Assembly: GCF_000425365.1 (NCBI RefSeq)
Contig: NZ_AUDH01000007.1
Span: 62,001-126,000, forward strand
Reading direction: 5' to 3'
DNA: 64,000 nt
From: Rubritepida flocculans DSM 14296
GTDB taxonomy: Bacteria; Pseudomonadota; Alphaproteobacteria; Acetobacterales; Acetobacteraceae
The notes below the pieces were generated by a model that was given only the letters and a program-made list of their open reading frames with translations, did not search any database and had not been told where the DNA came from. This document shows positions 50,734 through 58,165 of this stretch, piece after piece. Position numbers and translations under genes: made by a program. Within the stretch, counting starts at the first letter, position 1. Every line of letters begins with the position of its first letter.

Positions 50734-51314
50734 TCGGCTGCGCCGTCGCCCTCGTGCTGCTGCTCGACGCCTCCGCCAGCATCCTTCCCGGCGAATGGGC
50801 GCTGCAGCGCGACGCCACCGCCGCCGCCTTCGAGGAGGAGGGCGTGCTGCGCGCCATCGGCCGCGACGGCGGCGTGGCCGTCACCGCGCTGGCCTTCTCG
50901 GACGGGGTGACGCCCATGCTCGGCTGGCGCCTTCTGCGCGACGCCGAGGACGCGCGGGCCTTCGCCGCGGCGCTGCGCGCCGCCCCGCGCGGCGAGGTGA
51001 GCGGCACCGACATCGGAGGCGCGCTCTTCGCCGCGCTGCGCGCGCTGGAGGAGGCGCCCTGCGCCGCCGAGCAGGAGGTGATCGACCTCGCCACCGACGG
51101 CGAGGCGCCCGAGGCGCCGGTGCATGCCGCCCGCGCGGCGGCCGAGGCGCGCGGGGTGGTGATCAACGCCCTGGGCGTCGGCGCGCCGGACGCGGCGGAA
51201 TGGCTGCGCACCCACGCCGTGACCGGCACGGGCTTCGCCATGCTGGCCGAGGACTGGGCGCGCTTCCCCCAGGCCATCCGCCGCAAGCTGACGCTGGAGC
51301 TGGCGGGGCGCTGA
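50730..51314 (+). CDS. DUF1194 VWA-like protein without signal peptide
   Basis: A 194-residue VWA-like protein. The MIDAS motif DASAS (Asp13, Ser15, Ser17) sits right after a short hydrophobic strand MIGCAVALVLLL, leaving no room for a separate signal peptide unless the strand itself acts as one. Other VWA features: EVSGTDIGGALFAALRALEE (MIDAS Thr) and EVIDLATDGEAPEAPV. It is a paralogue of the gene at 2753 but shorter. Fourth gene of the overlapping unit beginning at 47802; a palindrome starts in its stop codon. Confidence 0.78.
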   Translation: MIGCAVALVLLLDASASILPGEWALQRDATAAAFEEEGVLRAIGRDGGVAVTALAFSDGVTPMLGWRLLRDAEDARAFAAALRAAPRGEVSGTDIGGALFAALRALEEAPCAAEQEVIDLATDGEAPEAPVHAARAAAEARGVVINALGVGAPDAAEWLRTHAVTGTGFAMLAEDWARFPQAIRRKLTLELAGR

Positions 51315-51340
51315 GAAGGCCGGCGTGGCCGCCCGTCTCA
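51312..51340. terminator. Palindrome linking two convergent stop codons
   Basis: TGAGA (51312-51316) pairs with TCTCA (51336-51340), inner GGCCGGC / GCCGCC around GTG. The first base is the stop of the VWA gene; the last is the stop of the minus-strand hydrolase, so the palindrome spans exactly stop to stop. Confidence 0.6.
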
Positions 51341-52579
51341 GAGCGGGCGGTTGGCCCGCGCCAGCACCGCCTCGAACAGCACCTGGCAGCCGGCGGCGGC
51401 CTCCTCGGGCAGGATGCTCTCGGCCTCGTTGTGGCTGAGGCCATCCTTGCAGGGGGTGAAGATCATCGCCGCGGGCACGCGCCGCGCCACATAGACCGCG
51501 TCATGCCCCGCGCCGGAGATGATCTCGCGCGCCGGCAGGCCGAGCTTCGCCGCGGCGCGGCGCACCAGCTCCACGCAGTCCGGGTCGAAGGGCTGGGCGG
51601 GGATGCGGAACAGCTCGGTCAGCTCCATCCGGCAGCCCGTGGCCTCGACCAGCGCGCGCGCCTCGGCGGGGAAGCTCTCGGCCAGGCCCGCGATCTCCGC
51701 ATCCGCGGGGTGGCGGAACTCGACGGAGAAGCGCACCTCGCCCGGCACCACGTTGCGGCTGTTCGGCAGCACCTGGAGCTGGCCCACCGTGCCGCGCCCC
51801 TCCTCGCCGCGCGCGCGCATCAGCGCGTCCACATGGGCGATGACGCGCGCGGCCGCCACCAGCGCGTCGCGGCGCGCGGAGGGCGGGGTGGTGCCGGCAT
51901 GCGCGTCCTGCCCCGTGATCACCGCATCGTACCAGACCTGGGCCTGGGCGCCGGTGACGATGCCGATCGTCTTGCCCTCGCGCTCCAGGATGGGGCCCTG
52001 TTCGATGTGCAGCTCGAAATAGGAATCGGCCGGGAAGGGCTCGGCCTTGTGCGGGCCCTTGGCGCCGATGGAGTCGAGCGCCTCCTCCACGCTCACGCCC
52101 TCCACGTCGCGCAGCGCATAGGCCTTGGGCAGCGTGTAGACGCCCGCCCAGACGCCGCTGCCCATCAGCGAATGGCCGAAGCGGCTGCCTTCCTCGTCGG
52201 TCCAGTTCACGAGCTCGATGGGCGCCTCGGTCTCGATGCCGAGATCGTTCAGCGTGCGCATCACCTCGAGCCCCGCGATGACGCCGAGCGCGCCGTCGAA
52301 CTTCCCGCCCGTGGGCTGGCTGTCGAGGTGGCTGCCCATCAGCACCGGCGGGCGCGCGGGGTCGCGCCCCTCGCGGCGGGCGAACATGTTGCCGATGGCG
52401 TCCACCCGCAGGCTGAGGCCGAGGGCGGCGCACCATTCGGCGAAGCGGGCGCGGCCGGCCTTGTCCACCTCGGTCAGCGTCAGGCGCTTCACCCCGCCCT
52501 TGGGGGTGGCGCCGATCTCGGCCATGGCCATGAGGCTGTCCCACAGCCGGGCGGCGTTGATGGTCTGGTTCGTCTGCAT
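51338..52579 (-). CDS. Zn-dependent amidase/carbamoylase (hydantoinase/carbamoylase family)
   Basis: A 413-residue M20-type enzyme of the N-carbamoyl-L-amino-acid hydrolase / beta-ureidopropionase / allantoate amidohydrolase group. Metal motifs: VLMGSHLDSQPTGGKFDGALGVIAGLEVMRTL, VNWTDEEGSRFGHSLMGS, FELHIEQGPILE and the late CKDGLSHNEAESI; the dimerisation part has GQDAHAGTTPPSARRDAL. Substrate class is N-carbamoyl or ureido compounds; exact one unknown. Cytoplasmic. ATG 52579, divergent from the class II aldolase gene. Confidence 0.9.
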   Translation of the reverse strand: MQTNQTINAARLWDSLMAMAEIGATPKGGVKRLTLTEVDKAGRARFAEWCAALGLSLRVDAIGNMFARREGRDPARPPVLMGSHLDSQPTGGKFDGALGVIAGLEVMRTLNDLGIETEAPIELVNWTDEEGSRFGHSLMGSGVWAGVYTLPKAYALRDVEGVSVEEALDSIGAKGPHKAEPFPADSYFELHIEQGPILEREGKTIGIVTGAQAQVWYDAVITGQDAHAGTTPPSARRDALVAAARVIAHVDALMRARGEEGRGTVGQLQVLPNSRNVVPGEVRFSVEFRHPADAEIAGLAESFPAEARALVEATGCRMELTELFRIPAQPFDPDCVELVRRAAAKLGLPAREIISGAGHDAVYVARRVPAAMIFTPCKDGLSHNEAESILPEEAAAGCQVLFEAVLARANRPL

Positions 52580-52652
52580 GGGCCGAGGATAGGCCCGGCG
52601 CGGCCGCGCGCGAAGCCTTGCGCGGGGCCGGCGCCTCGGGCAAGCCTGACGC

Positions 52653-53435
52653 ATGGCCCATGCCCTGACGACCGGACCCGCCCTGCTCTCCAACAGCGAC
52701 CTCGACCGCCCGGAGGTGCGCCAGGCGCGCGTGGACCTCGCCGCCTGCTTCCGCATGGCCGCGAAGCTCGGCCTGCACGAGGGCATCTGCAACCACTTCA
52801 GCGTCGTCGTCCCCGGGCGCGAGGAGCTGATGCTGGTCAACCCCTATGGCTACGCCTTCGCGGAGGTCACGGCCTCGAGCCTCGTGATCTGCGATTTCCA
52901 GGGGCGCGTGGTGGCCGGCAGCGGCGTGCCCGAGGCGACGGCCTTCTACATCCACGCGCGGCTGCACCTGAAGCACCCGCGCGCGCGCGCCGCCTTCCAC
53001 ACCCACATGCCGCACGCCACCGCGCTCGCCATGCTCGAGGGGCCGCCGCTGGTCTGGGCCGGGCAGACGGCGCTGAAGTTCTACGGCCGCACCCTGGTGG
53101 ACGAGGACTACAACGGCCTCGCCCTCGACGAGCGCGAGGGCGACCGCATCGCCGCGAGCCTCGGCGAGGCGGATGTGGTGTTCATGAAGAACCACGGCGT
53201 GATGGTGGTGGGCCCCTCCATCGCCGAGGCCTGGGACGACCTCTACTACCTCGAGCGCGCGGCCCAGGCGCAGCTCCTGGCCATGAGCACGGGCCGCCCG
53301 CTCAAGCCCGTGCCCGAGGCGGTGGCGCGCGCCACCGCCGCCCAGATGCGCCAGGGCGACCGCGAGAGCGCGCGCCTGCACCTCGAGAGCATCAAGCGCA
53401 TCCTGATGAAGGAGCAGCCGGATTTCGCCGACTGA
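52653..53435 (+). CDS. Class II aldolase/adducin family protein
   Basis: A 260-residue protein of the class II aldolase/adducin fold. Metal-site histidines are in AAFHTHMPHATALAML (His-x-His) and the later MKNHGVMVVG, with the N-terminal phosphate/substrate loop in LHEGICNHFSVVVPGREELMLVNPYGYAF. Many such proteins in soil bacteria handle sugar- or aromatic-derived hydroxy-acids; specific reaction not assignable. ATG 52653 is the sensible start; the stop overlaps an ATG at 53435 (TGATG) that would begin the SDR gene in another frame. Confidence 0.88.
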   Translation: MAHALTTGPALLSNSDLDRPEVRQARVDLAACFRMAAKLGLHEGICNHFSVVVPGREELMLVNPYGYAFAEVTASSLVICDFQGRVVAGSGVPEATAFYIHARLHLKHPRARAAFHTHMPHATALAMLEGPPLVWAGQTALKFYGRTLVDEDYNGLALDEREGDRIAASLGEADVVFMKNHGVMVVGPSIAEAWDDLYYLERAAQAQLLAMSTGRPLKPVPEAVARATAAQMRQGDRESARLHLESIKRILMKEQPDFAD

Positions 53436-54120
53436 TGCGGCCGGCGCGGCGCCCCGCTGCGTCGTCATCGGCGCGGCGGGCGGCATCGGCGCGGCGCTGG
53501 CCGATGCGCTGCAGGCGCGGGGCGAGCCGGTGCTGCGCCTCTCGCGCCGCAGCGACCCGCCGCTCGATCTGCTGGACGAGGCGAGCATCGCCGCCGCCGC
53601 CGCCCATGCCGGCGAGGGGCTGCGCCTCGTGCTCTGCGCCACGGGCTTCCTGCACGATGCGCGCTTCCGCCCCGAGAAGGCGCTGCGCGAGCTCGACGCG
53701 GCGCATCTCGCCCATGCCTTCGCGCTGAACGCCACCGGCCCCGCGCTGGTGATGAAGCATTTCCTGCCGCGCCTGGCGCGCGAGGGGCGGGCGGTCTTCG
53801 CCGTGCTCTCGGCGCGCGTGGGCTCGATCGCCGACAACAGGCTGGGCGGCTGGTACGCCTATCGCGCGAGCAAGGCGGCGCTGAACCAGCTTCTGCGCAC
53901 CGCGGCGGTGGAGGCGGCGCGCACGCGCCCGCAGCAGATCCTCGTCGCGCTGCATCCGGGCACGGTGGCCACGCCGCTCTCGGCCCCCTTCTCCAAGGCG
54001 GGGCTCGAGGTGCAGAGCCCCGCGGAGGCGGCGGGGCGGCTGCTCGCGGTGATCGACCGGCTCACCCCGGCCGAGACCGGGGGCTTCTTCGACCATCGGG
54101 GCGAGGCTGTCCCGTTCTGA
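53435..54120 (+). CDS. Short-chain dehydrogenase/reductase with apparent 5' frameshift
   Basis: SDR-family NAD(P)-dependent oxidoreductase. The Rossmann start CVVIGAAGGIGAALADAL is encoded from about 53458 in the frame that ends at 54120, followed by NATGPALVMKHFLPRL, the catalytic Ser/Tyr/Lys region VLSARVGSIADNRLGGWYAYRASKAALNQL and LHPGTVATPLSAPF. That frame has stops at 53404-53409 and no ATG, GTG or TTG before the glycine motif; its first usual start is GTG 53530, which would delete the cofactor site. The ATG at 53435, overlapping the aldolase stop, is in another frame. A one-base indel (sequencing or real) between 53437 and 53457 is the simplest explanation. Confidence 0.72.
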
Positions 54121-54152
54121 CGAGAGGGGCGGCGAAGCCGCCCTCCGTCTCA
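54118..54152. terminator. Gene-end palindrome after the SDR gene
   Basis: GGGCGGC (54127-54133), loop GAA, GCCGCCC (54137-54143), with outer GAGA...TCTC pairing; starts in the SDR stop codon (54118-54120) and abuts repeat copy B. Confidence 0.6.
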
Positions 54153-54287
54153 TGCCAGCGGCCGCTGATGTCGACTTCTGAGAAGCCGGCGCGGCCGCTG
54201 GTATGCCCTTGTTTCGGCACGCCGCCGCCCCACCGGGCCCCAACGCGGCCTGCCGCGTTGGGCGGTGGCAACCCGGCGTGCGCGATA
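54152..54287. repeat. Structured intergenic repeat, copy B
   Basis: Second copy of the element at 21550. Arms ATGCCAGCGGCCGC (54152-54165) and GCGGCCGCTGGTAT (54191-54204) around a loop unlike that of copy A; outer stem GCACGCCG (54217-54224) with CGGCGTGC (54274-54281); inner stem CCCAACGCGG (54239-54248) with CCGCGTTGGG (54253-54262). Same orientation as copy A and again between two convergent genes. Confidence 0.85.
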
Positions 54288-54312
54288 CCGTCCGGCGTGA
54301 CCGCCCTCTGTC

Positions 54313-55233
54313 TCAGACCCTCGACCGGTAGATCTCGATCATGTCCGAGAGCAGCTTCAGCGCCTCCTCCTTCGGGCGCTGGAAGGCGTTGCGGCCGACG
54401 ATGGAGCCGTTGCCGCCGCCGGCATGGATGGCGCGCACCTCGTCCAGCAGCGCCGCGCTGCTCTTGGCCTCGCCGCCCGAGAACACCACGAGCCGCCGCC
54501 CCGCGAAGCAGGACTGCACGACATGGGCGATGCGCGCGGCGGCGTTCTTCACCTCCACCGGGTTCGCCTCGTAGGTCTTCTTCGCGGCGTCGAGCGAGAT
54601 CGCCTCGGTGGGCGGCTTCACCTTGATGATGTGCGCGCCCAGCAGCGCCGCCATGTGCGCGGCATAGGCGCAGATGTCGAGCGCCGTCTCGCCCACCTTG
54701 TCCAGCATCGGCCCGCGCGGATAGGACCAGACCACGACGGCCAGGCCGCAGGACTTCGCCTCGGCGGCGAGCTCGCGCAGCTCCTCCATCATCTCGAACT
54801 GGTGCTCGGAGCCCGGATAGATGGTGAAGCCGATGGCCGAGCAGCCGAGCCGCAGCGCATCCGCCACCGTCGCCGTCACCGCTTGGTCCTTGGTGGTGGA
54901 GAGGCTGTTGGAGCTGTTGACCTTCAGGATGGTCGGCACGCAGCCGGCATAGGTGGCGGCCCCGGCCTCGATCATGCCGAGCGGCGCGGCATAGGCGTTG
55001 AGCCCCGCCTCGATCGCGAGCTCGAAGTGGTAGAGCGGGTCGTAGGCCGGGGGGTTGGGCGCGAAGCTGCGCGCCGGCCCGTGCTCGAAGCCCTGGTCCA
55101 CCGGCAGGATCACCATGCGCCCCGTGCCGGCCAGCCGCCCGGTCATCAGGATGCGGGCGAGGTTGGCCTTGGTGCCGGGATTGTCGCTCTCGTACCAGGA
55201 GAGGATTTCCTTGACCTTCCGCGTCAGCTTCAT
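54313..55233 (-). CDS. Class I fructose-bisphosphate aldolase (DhnA/FbaB type)
   Basis: A 306-residue aldolase of the archaeal/DhnA class I type, splitting fructose 1,6-bisphosphate to triose phosphates. Features: MVILPVDQGFEHGPARSFAPNPPAYDP, CSAIGFTIYPGSEHQFEMMEE, GAHIIKVKPPTEA with the Schiff-base lysine most likely Lys204, and the phosphate-binding VFSGGEAKSS and GSIVGRNAFQRP. Length fits the family. A palindromic element follows the stop codon (54313-54315), adjoining repeat copy B. Confidence 0.92.
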   Translation of the reverse strand: MKLTRKVKEILSWYESDNPGTKANLARILMTGRLAGTGRMVILPVDQGFEHGPARSFAPNPPAYDPLYHFELAIEAGLNAYAAPLGMIEAGAATYAGCVPTILKVNSSNSLSTTKDQAVTATVADALRLGCSAIGFTIYPGSEHQFEMMEELRELAAEAKSCGLAVVVWSYPRGPMLDKVGETALDICAYAAHMAALLGAHIIKVKPPTEAISLDAAKKTYEANPVEVKNAAARIAHVVQSCFAGRRLVVFSGGEAKSSAALLDEVRAIHAGGGNGSIVGRNAFQRPKEEALKLLSDMIEIYRSRV

Positions 55234-55275
55234 GGCGTCTCCTTTCGGGCGGGCCGGGGGCGTTCGCGCGGTGTG

Positions 55276-55707
55276 CTAGGCCATTTGCTCCGCGCCGGGA
55301 AGCCCGAGCCAGCGCGCGAGGTGCCGCCGCCCCTGGGGCTTGCCGAGATCCACCCGCGCGAGGTCGAGCGCCGGGGGGGCGGCCGGCCACAACCGGGCGC
55401 CGGCCGCGGCGAAGGCCGCTTCCAGCGCGGGAAAGGCCGGCAGGGCGGGATCGAGCACCGCCTCGCCGAAGCCCGCGCGCAGGGCGGCCAGCGCATGGCC
55501 CGGCGCATCGCCGGCGTCGAGCACGCCGCGCCCCCAGCCGCCGCCCGCCTCCAGCAGCGCCCGGAATCCCGCCACACCGAGATAGCCCGCCGCCCCGGGC
55601 GCGGAGAGAAAGCGCACCGGCGCCTCCCCGGCCAGCGCCAGCACCTGCGCCACCTCGGCCGCCGCATGGGCGATCACCGCGCGCGGTTGACCCTCGCCCG
55701 GCGTCAT
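55276..55707 (-). CDS. Conserved hypothetical protein upstream of the aldolase
   Basis: A 143-residue protein, no clear family. It reads as a small alpha/beta domain: RAVIAHAAAEVAQVLALAGEAPVRFLSAPGAAGYLGVAGFRALLEAG, then GVLDAGDAPGHALAALRAGFGEAVLDPALPAFPAL. The pattern of strand-helix repeats suggests a soluble binding domain. It precedes the aldolase gene by 42 bases on the same strand and is divergent from the small coiled-coil gene before zapA. ATG 55707. Confidence 0.65.
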   Translation of the reverse strand: MTPGEGQPRAVIAHAAAEVAQVLALAGEAPVRFLSAPGAAGYLGVAGFRALLEAGGGWGRGVLDAGDAPGHALAALRAGFGEAVLDPALPAFPALEAAFAAAGARLWPAAPPALDLARVDLGKPQGRRHLARWLGLPGAEQMA

Positions 55708-55772
55708 GCCAACGCTCTTGCAGGGCGATGGGGGCCGCTGCGCCGCGCGACAGGCCCCGCCGGGAGACGAGT

Positions 55773-56000
55773 TTGGCCGAGGACGACATCACGCTGCGCG
55801 CCGCCGAACGGCTGGAGGCCGCCGTGGAGCGCCTGATCCTGGCCATCGAGGAGCGCCTGACCGCCCCCTCCCCGCCGCCCGGCCCGAGCCCCGCCCCGCA
55901 CCCGGAGATGGTCCCGCGCGCGGAGCTGGAGGCGCTGGCGCAGCGGCTCGACGAAACGCTCGCGCGCTTGCGCGCGGCCCTCGATGCGGGCGAAGGGTGA
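55773..56000 (+). CDS. Small coiled-coil protein upstream of zapA
   Basis: About 75 residues from TTG 55773 (AEDDITLRAAERLEAAVERLILAIEERL, proline-rich linker PSPPPGPSPAPHPE, then RAELEALAQRLDETLARLRAALDAG): two amphipathic helices likely to form a coiled coil. TTG 55773 has GGGAG six bases upstream; an ATG at 55728 would add 15 residues with a weaker site. Alphaproteobacteria often carry a small DUF4164-like gene before zapA, which this resembles. A role near cell division is inferred only from position. Confidence 0.7.
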   Translation: MAEDDITLRAAERLEAAVERLILAIEERLTAPSPPPGPSPAPHPEMVPRAELEALAQRLDETLARLRAALDAGEG

Positions 56001-56027
56001 GGCGGTGAGCGGCAGGGAGGCGCGCCG

Positions 56028-56390
56028 ATGGGGCAGGTGACGGTCCGCGTGAACGGCTACAGCCACACGATCGGCTGCAAGGACGGCGAGGAGCAGCACG
56101 TCCAGGACCTGATCGCCCAGATCGAGGAGAAGGTGCGGGTGATCCGCGCCATGGGCGGGCAGTTCAGCGAGGCGCGCATGCTGCTGCACGTGGCCCTGCT
56201 GCTGGCCGACGAGGCGAATGACCTGCGCATCGAACTCGCCCGGCTGCGCACCCAGGGCGCCCAGGCCGCCGCCGCGCCGCAGCTTCTCGCGCTGCCGCCC
56301 GAACCCCAGCCCGATCCGCGCCTCGCCGAGCGGCTGAGCCGCATCGCCGAGCGCATCGAGGGGCTCGCCCAAAGCCTGGAGAAGGGCTGA
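56028..56390 (+). CDS. zapA: Cell division protein ZapA
   Basis: A 120-residue ZapA homologue that bundles FtsZ filaments at the division site. The N-terminal beta-rich domain is GQVTVRVNGYSHTIGCKDGEEQHVQDLIAQIEEKVRVI, followed by SEARMLLHVALLLADEANDL and a C-terminal coiled-coil part, here with an Ala/Pro-rich insertion and the final LAERLSRIAERIEGLAQSLEKG. ATG 56028 follows GGGAGGCGCGCCG. A 6S-RNA-like locus follows, as in many proteobacteria. Confidence 0.92.
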   Translation: MGQVTVRVNGYSHTIGCKDGEEQHVQDLIAQIEEKVRVIRAMGGQFSEARMLLHVALLLADEANDLRIELARLRTQGAQAAAAPQLLALPPEPQPDPRLAERLSRIAERIEGLAQSLEKG

Positions 56391-56436
56391 GCATCGAGAA
56401 GGGCTGACCCGCCCCGCCCTCGCCCGAGGCGGAAGG

Positions 56437-56606
56437 GTGGGCGCGAGGCCGCCCTGGCCGTTGGCGTCTGCATCCTCCCAAGGCCTGCCATAAGCAGGTG
56501 GGCGCCAGATGACCGGACCACGATCCGGCCAGCGCCAGCTCCCAGGAGTTGCGTATTGGCCCCGGGGATGTCTGTTGCCTGACGCACCGGGCCGCCTCGC
56601 CCCCAC
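56437..56606 (+). ncRNA. ssrS: 6S RNA (SsrS)-like locus
   Basis: Located directly downstream of zapA, the usual place for 6S RNA. A closing stem joins GTGGGCGCGAGGC (56437-56449) with GCCTCGCCCCCAC (56594-56606), with one mismatch. Inside are GCATCCTCCCAAGGCCTGCC and several shorter stems (CCGGACCACGATCCGG, CAGCTCCCAGGAG), giving a long interrupted rod of about 170 nt, the size of alphaproteobacterial 6S RNA. Expected role: binds sigma70-RNA polymerase. The usual neighbour fthC (5-formyl-THF cyclo-ligase) is not next to it. No coding frame fits. Confidence 0.72.
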
Positions 56607-56649
56607 TAGGTAGGCCCGGGGGCCGCCGGGGGCAAGCGCCGCGCCCGCA

Positions 56650-57018
56650 TCACCGGCAGCTCAGAATCCGGAGGTCATAGACCGGGTGCTCGAGCATGTT
56701 CACCGCCGGGGCCTCGGCGAACATCCAGCCGCGGAAGACGGGCCCGGCCCCGGGCGGGGCGAGGCTGTCGCTCACCTCCATGAAGGCCGCGGCGTCGGGC
56801 ACCTCGTCGGGCGGGCGGGCGTGGCAGGCGCGCAGCAGGATGGTGAGCGTGCCGAAGCGCAGCGGCTGGCCCACCGTGGCGGTGAGCGTCGTCACCCGCG
56901 CCGTCACCTTGTCGAGGGCCTGGATCTGGCCGGTGCGGCGCTCCACCCAGCCCTGGGCGGAGGCGAGGCCGGGGGCGAGCAGCAGCAGGGCGGCCAGGAC
57001 AATGCGAGCAGGGCTCAT
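56650..57018 (-). CDS. DUF2155 exported protein
   Basis: A 122-residue periplasmic protein with signal peptide ARIVLAALLLLAPGLASAQG. The mature domain, VERRTGQIQALDKVTARVTTLTATVGQPLRFGTLTILLRACHARPPDEVPDAAAFMEV, FRGWMFAEAPAVNMLEHPVYDLRILSC, matches the alphaproteobacterial DUF2155 family; two cysteines may pair. It overlaps the 70-codon gene upstream by four bases and belongs to the NDUFA12-mlaD-DUF2155 block. Function unknown; the block suggests an envelope role. Confidence 0.87.
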   Translation of the reverse strand: MSPARIVLAALLLLAPGLASAQGWVERRTGQIQALDKVTARVTTLTATVGQPLRFGTLTILLRACHARPPDEVPDAAAFMEVSDSLAPPGAGPVFRGWMFAEAPAVNMLEHPVYDLRILSCR

Positions 57019-57227
57019 CGCCGGCGGGGGCTTTCGAGGGAGTCCACCAGCTCATGGAGGATGCGGCGCATCGCCCCCTCCTCCACCCCCATCAGCACCG
57101 CGTCCTCGAAGGCGTCCTGCAGCACCTGACGGGCCTCGGCGTGGTTCTCCGCCAGCATCTTGAGCTTCTCGCGGCAGGCGATGGGCTGGCCGTCGGCGCC
57201 CGGCCAGAGGGCGGGCGCGGCGCTCAT
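57015..57227 (-). CDS. Conserved 70-residue hypothetical protein
   Basis: A short helical, acidic protein (ACREKLKMLAENHAEARQVLQDAFEDAVLMGVEEGAMRRILHELVDSL). It overlaps mlaD upstream and DUF2155 downstream by four bases each, so it is surely translated as part of the operon. No domain recognised; probably cytoplasmic. Confidence 0.75.
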   Translation of the reverse strand: MSAAPALWPGADGQPIACREKLKMLAENHAEARQVLQDAFEDAVLMGVEEGAMRRILHELVDSLESPRRR

Positions 57228-57715
57228 CGCCGGGCCTCGCCCCCGCCCGCGCCGCCGCCGCCATTCATCTGCGTCACCGAGAAGATGAAGCGGCCGAGCA
57301 GGCTCTCCAGGCTGATGGAGCCCTGGGTCTCGGTGATGCGCCCGCCATCGGCCAGCACCGCATCGGCACCGCCCGGCACGATGGCGACATAGCGGCCGCC
57401 CAGCAGCCCTTCGGACTGGATTTCGGCGGAGGAATCGCGCGGCAGGCGCAAATCCGAGCGCACGCGCAGCGTCGCGACGGCCTGGAAGCTCTGCGGGTCG
57501 ATGGCGAGGCCGGTCACGCTGCCCACCTTCACCCCGCCGATCCGCACATCCGCCCCCTCCGTCAGCCCGTCCACCCGGTCGAAGGCGGCGGTGAGGGTGA
57601 TCCCGGAGGCGACGGGCGCGCGGCCGCCGAGCAGGATGGCGTAGCCGAGGAAGACGGCGGCGGTGGCGAGCACCACCGCGCCCATCATCACCTCCGCGAG
57701 GTTGCGGCCCTTCAT
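57224..57715 (-). CDS. mlaD: MlaD-type MCE lipid-transport protein
   Basis: A 163-residue protein with one N-terminal membrane helix (NLAEVMMGAVVLATAAVFLGYAILL) and an MCE domain: LTAAFDRVDGLTEGADVRIGGVKVGSVTGLAIDP, AEIQSEGLLGGRYVAIVPGG. In the Mla system MlaD hexamers pass phospholipids between the inner membrane and the periplasm. ATG 57715 lies 34 bases after the NDUFA12 gene. Other mla genes are not here. Confidence 0.9.
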   Translation of the reverse strand: MKGRNLAEVMMGAVVLATAAVFLGYAILLGGRAPVASGITLTAAFDRVDGLTEGADVRIGGVKVGSVTGLAIDPQSFQAVATLRVRSDLRLPRDSSAEIQSEGLLGGRYVAIVPGGADAVLADGGRITETQGSISLESLLGRFIFSVTQMNGGGGAGGGEARR

Positions 57716-57749
57716 CGGCGGATCCTGTTCATCGCGCGCAGATGGCGCC

Positions 57750-58103
57750 TCAGGCGCCCGGCGTCCAGGCCTCGTAGTCGCCCCCCGTGGGGCGGCGGCG
57801 GCCGCCGGCATAGTCGTGCCCGGCCGGGCGCCAGGCCCCGGGCGTGCCGGTCAGGTTGGGCTGGTGCGGCTTCTGCCAGGGGTGCTTCGGCGGCGGCAGG
57901 GGCGCATCCGTCAGGTGATGCAGCCAAGCGTGCCACTCCGGCGGCACGGAGGAGCTGTCCAGCCCCTTCGCCAGCGCCACGGTGCGGCGGCGGCGGTTGT
58001 ACACCGGCTCCACGCGCCGCGACTCGTAGTAGCGGTTGCCGAACTGGTCCTGCCCGACCTTGCGGGCGAAGAGGCGGGTGGTCAGCAGCTCGATCGCGGA
58101 CAT
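57750..58103 (-). CDS. NADH:ubiquinone oxidoreductase accessory subunit (NDUFA12 family)
   Basis: A 117-residue NDUFA12/B17.2-like Complex I accessory protein found in alphaproteobacteria and mitochondria. Core: KVGQDQFGNRYYESRR, RRRTVALAKGLDSSSVPPEWHAWLHHLTDAPLPPPKHPWQKPHQPNLTGTPGAWRPAG. The ATG 58103 gives the family N-terminus. A divergent RNR-like gene starts at 58242, with DnaA- and NrdR-type boxes between. Confidence 0.92.
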   Translation of the reverse strand: MSAIELLTTRLFARKVGQDQFGNRYYESRRVEPVYNRRRRTVALAKGLDSSSVPPEWHAWLHHLTDAPLPPPKHPWQKPHQPNLTGTPGAWRPAGHDYAGGRRRPTGGDYEAWTPGA

Positions 58104-58156
58104 GGCTTCAGTATCCCACAGTCCCGCGCCGGGGTCCAACCGGGGGTGGCCGCGCG

Positions 58157-58165
58157 TTATCCACA
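58157..58165 (+). promoter_or_regulatory. DnaA box
   Basis: Exact TTATCCACA consensus in the 138-base divergent region. It overlaps the NrdR-type dyad at 58161. A single box, so a regulatory site rather than an origin. Confidence 0.5.

Noticed and set aside
58157-58165. Replication origin suggested by the DnaA box
   Set aside because: A single box, no AT-rich unwinding region, no dnaA/gidA/hemE neighbours.
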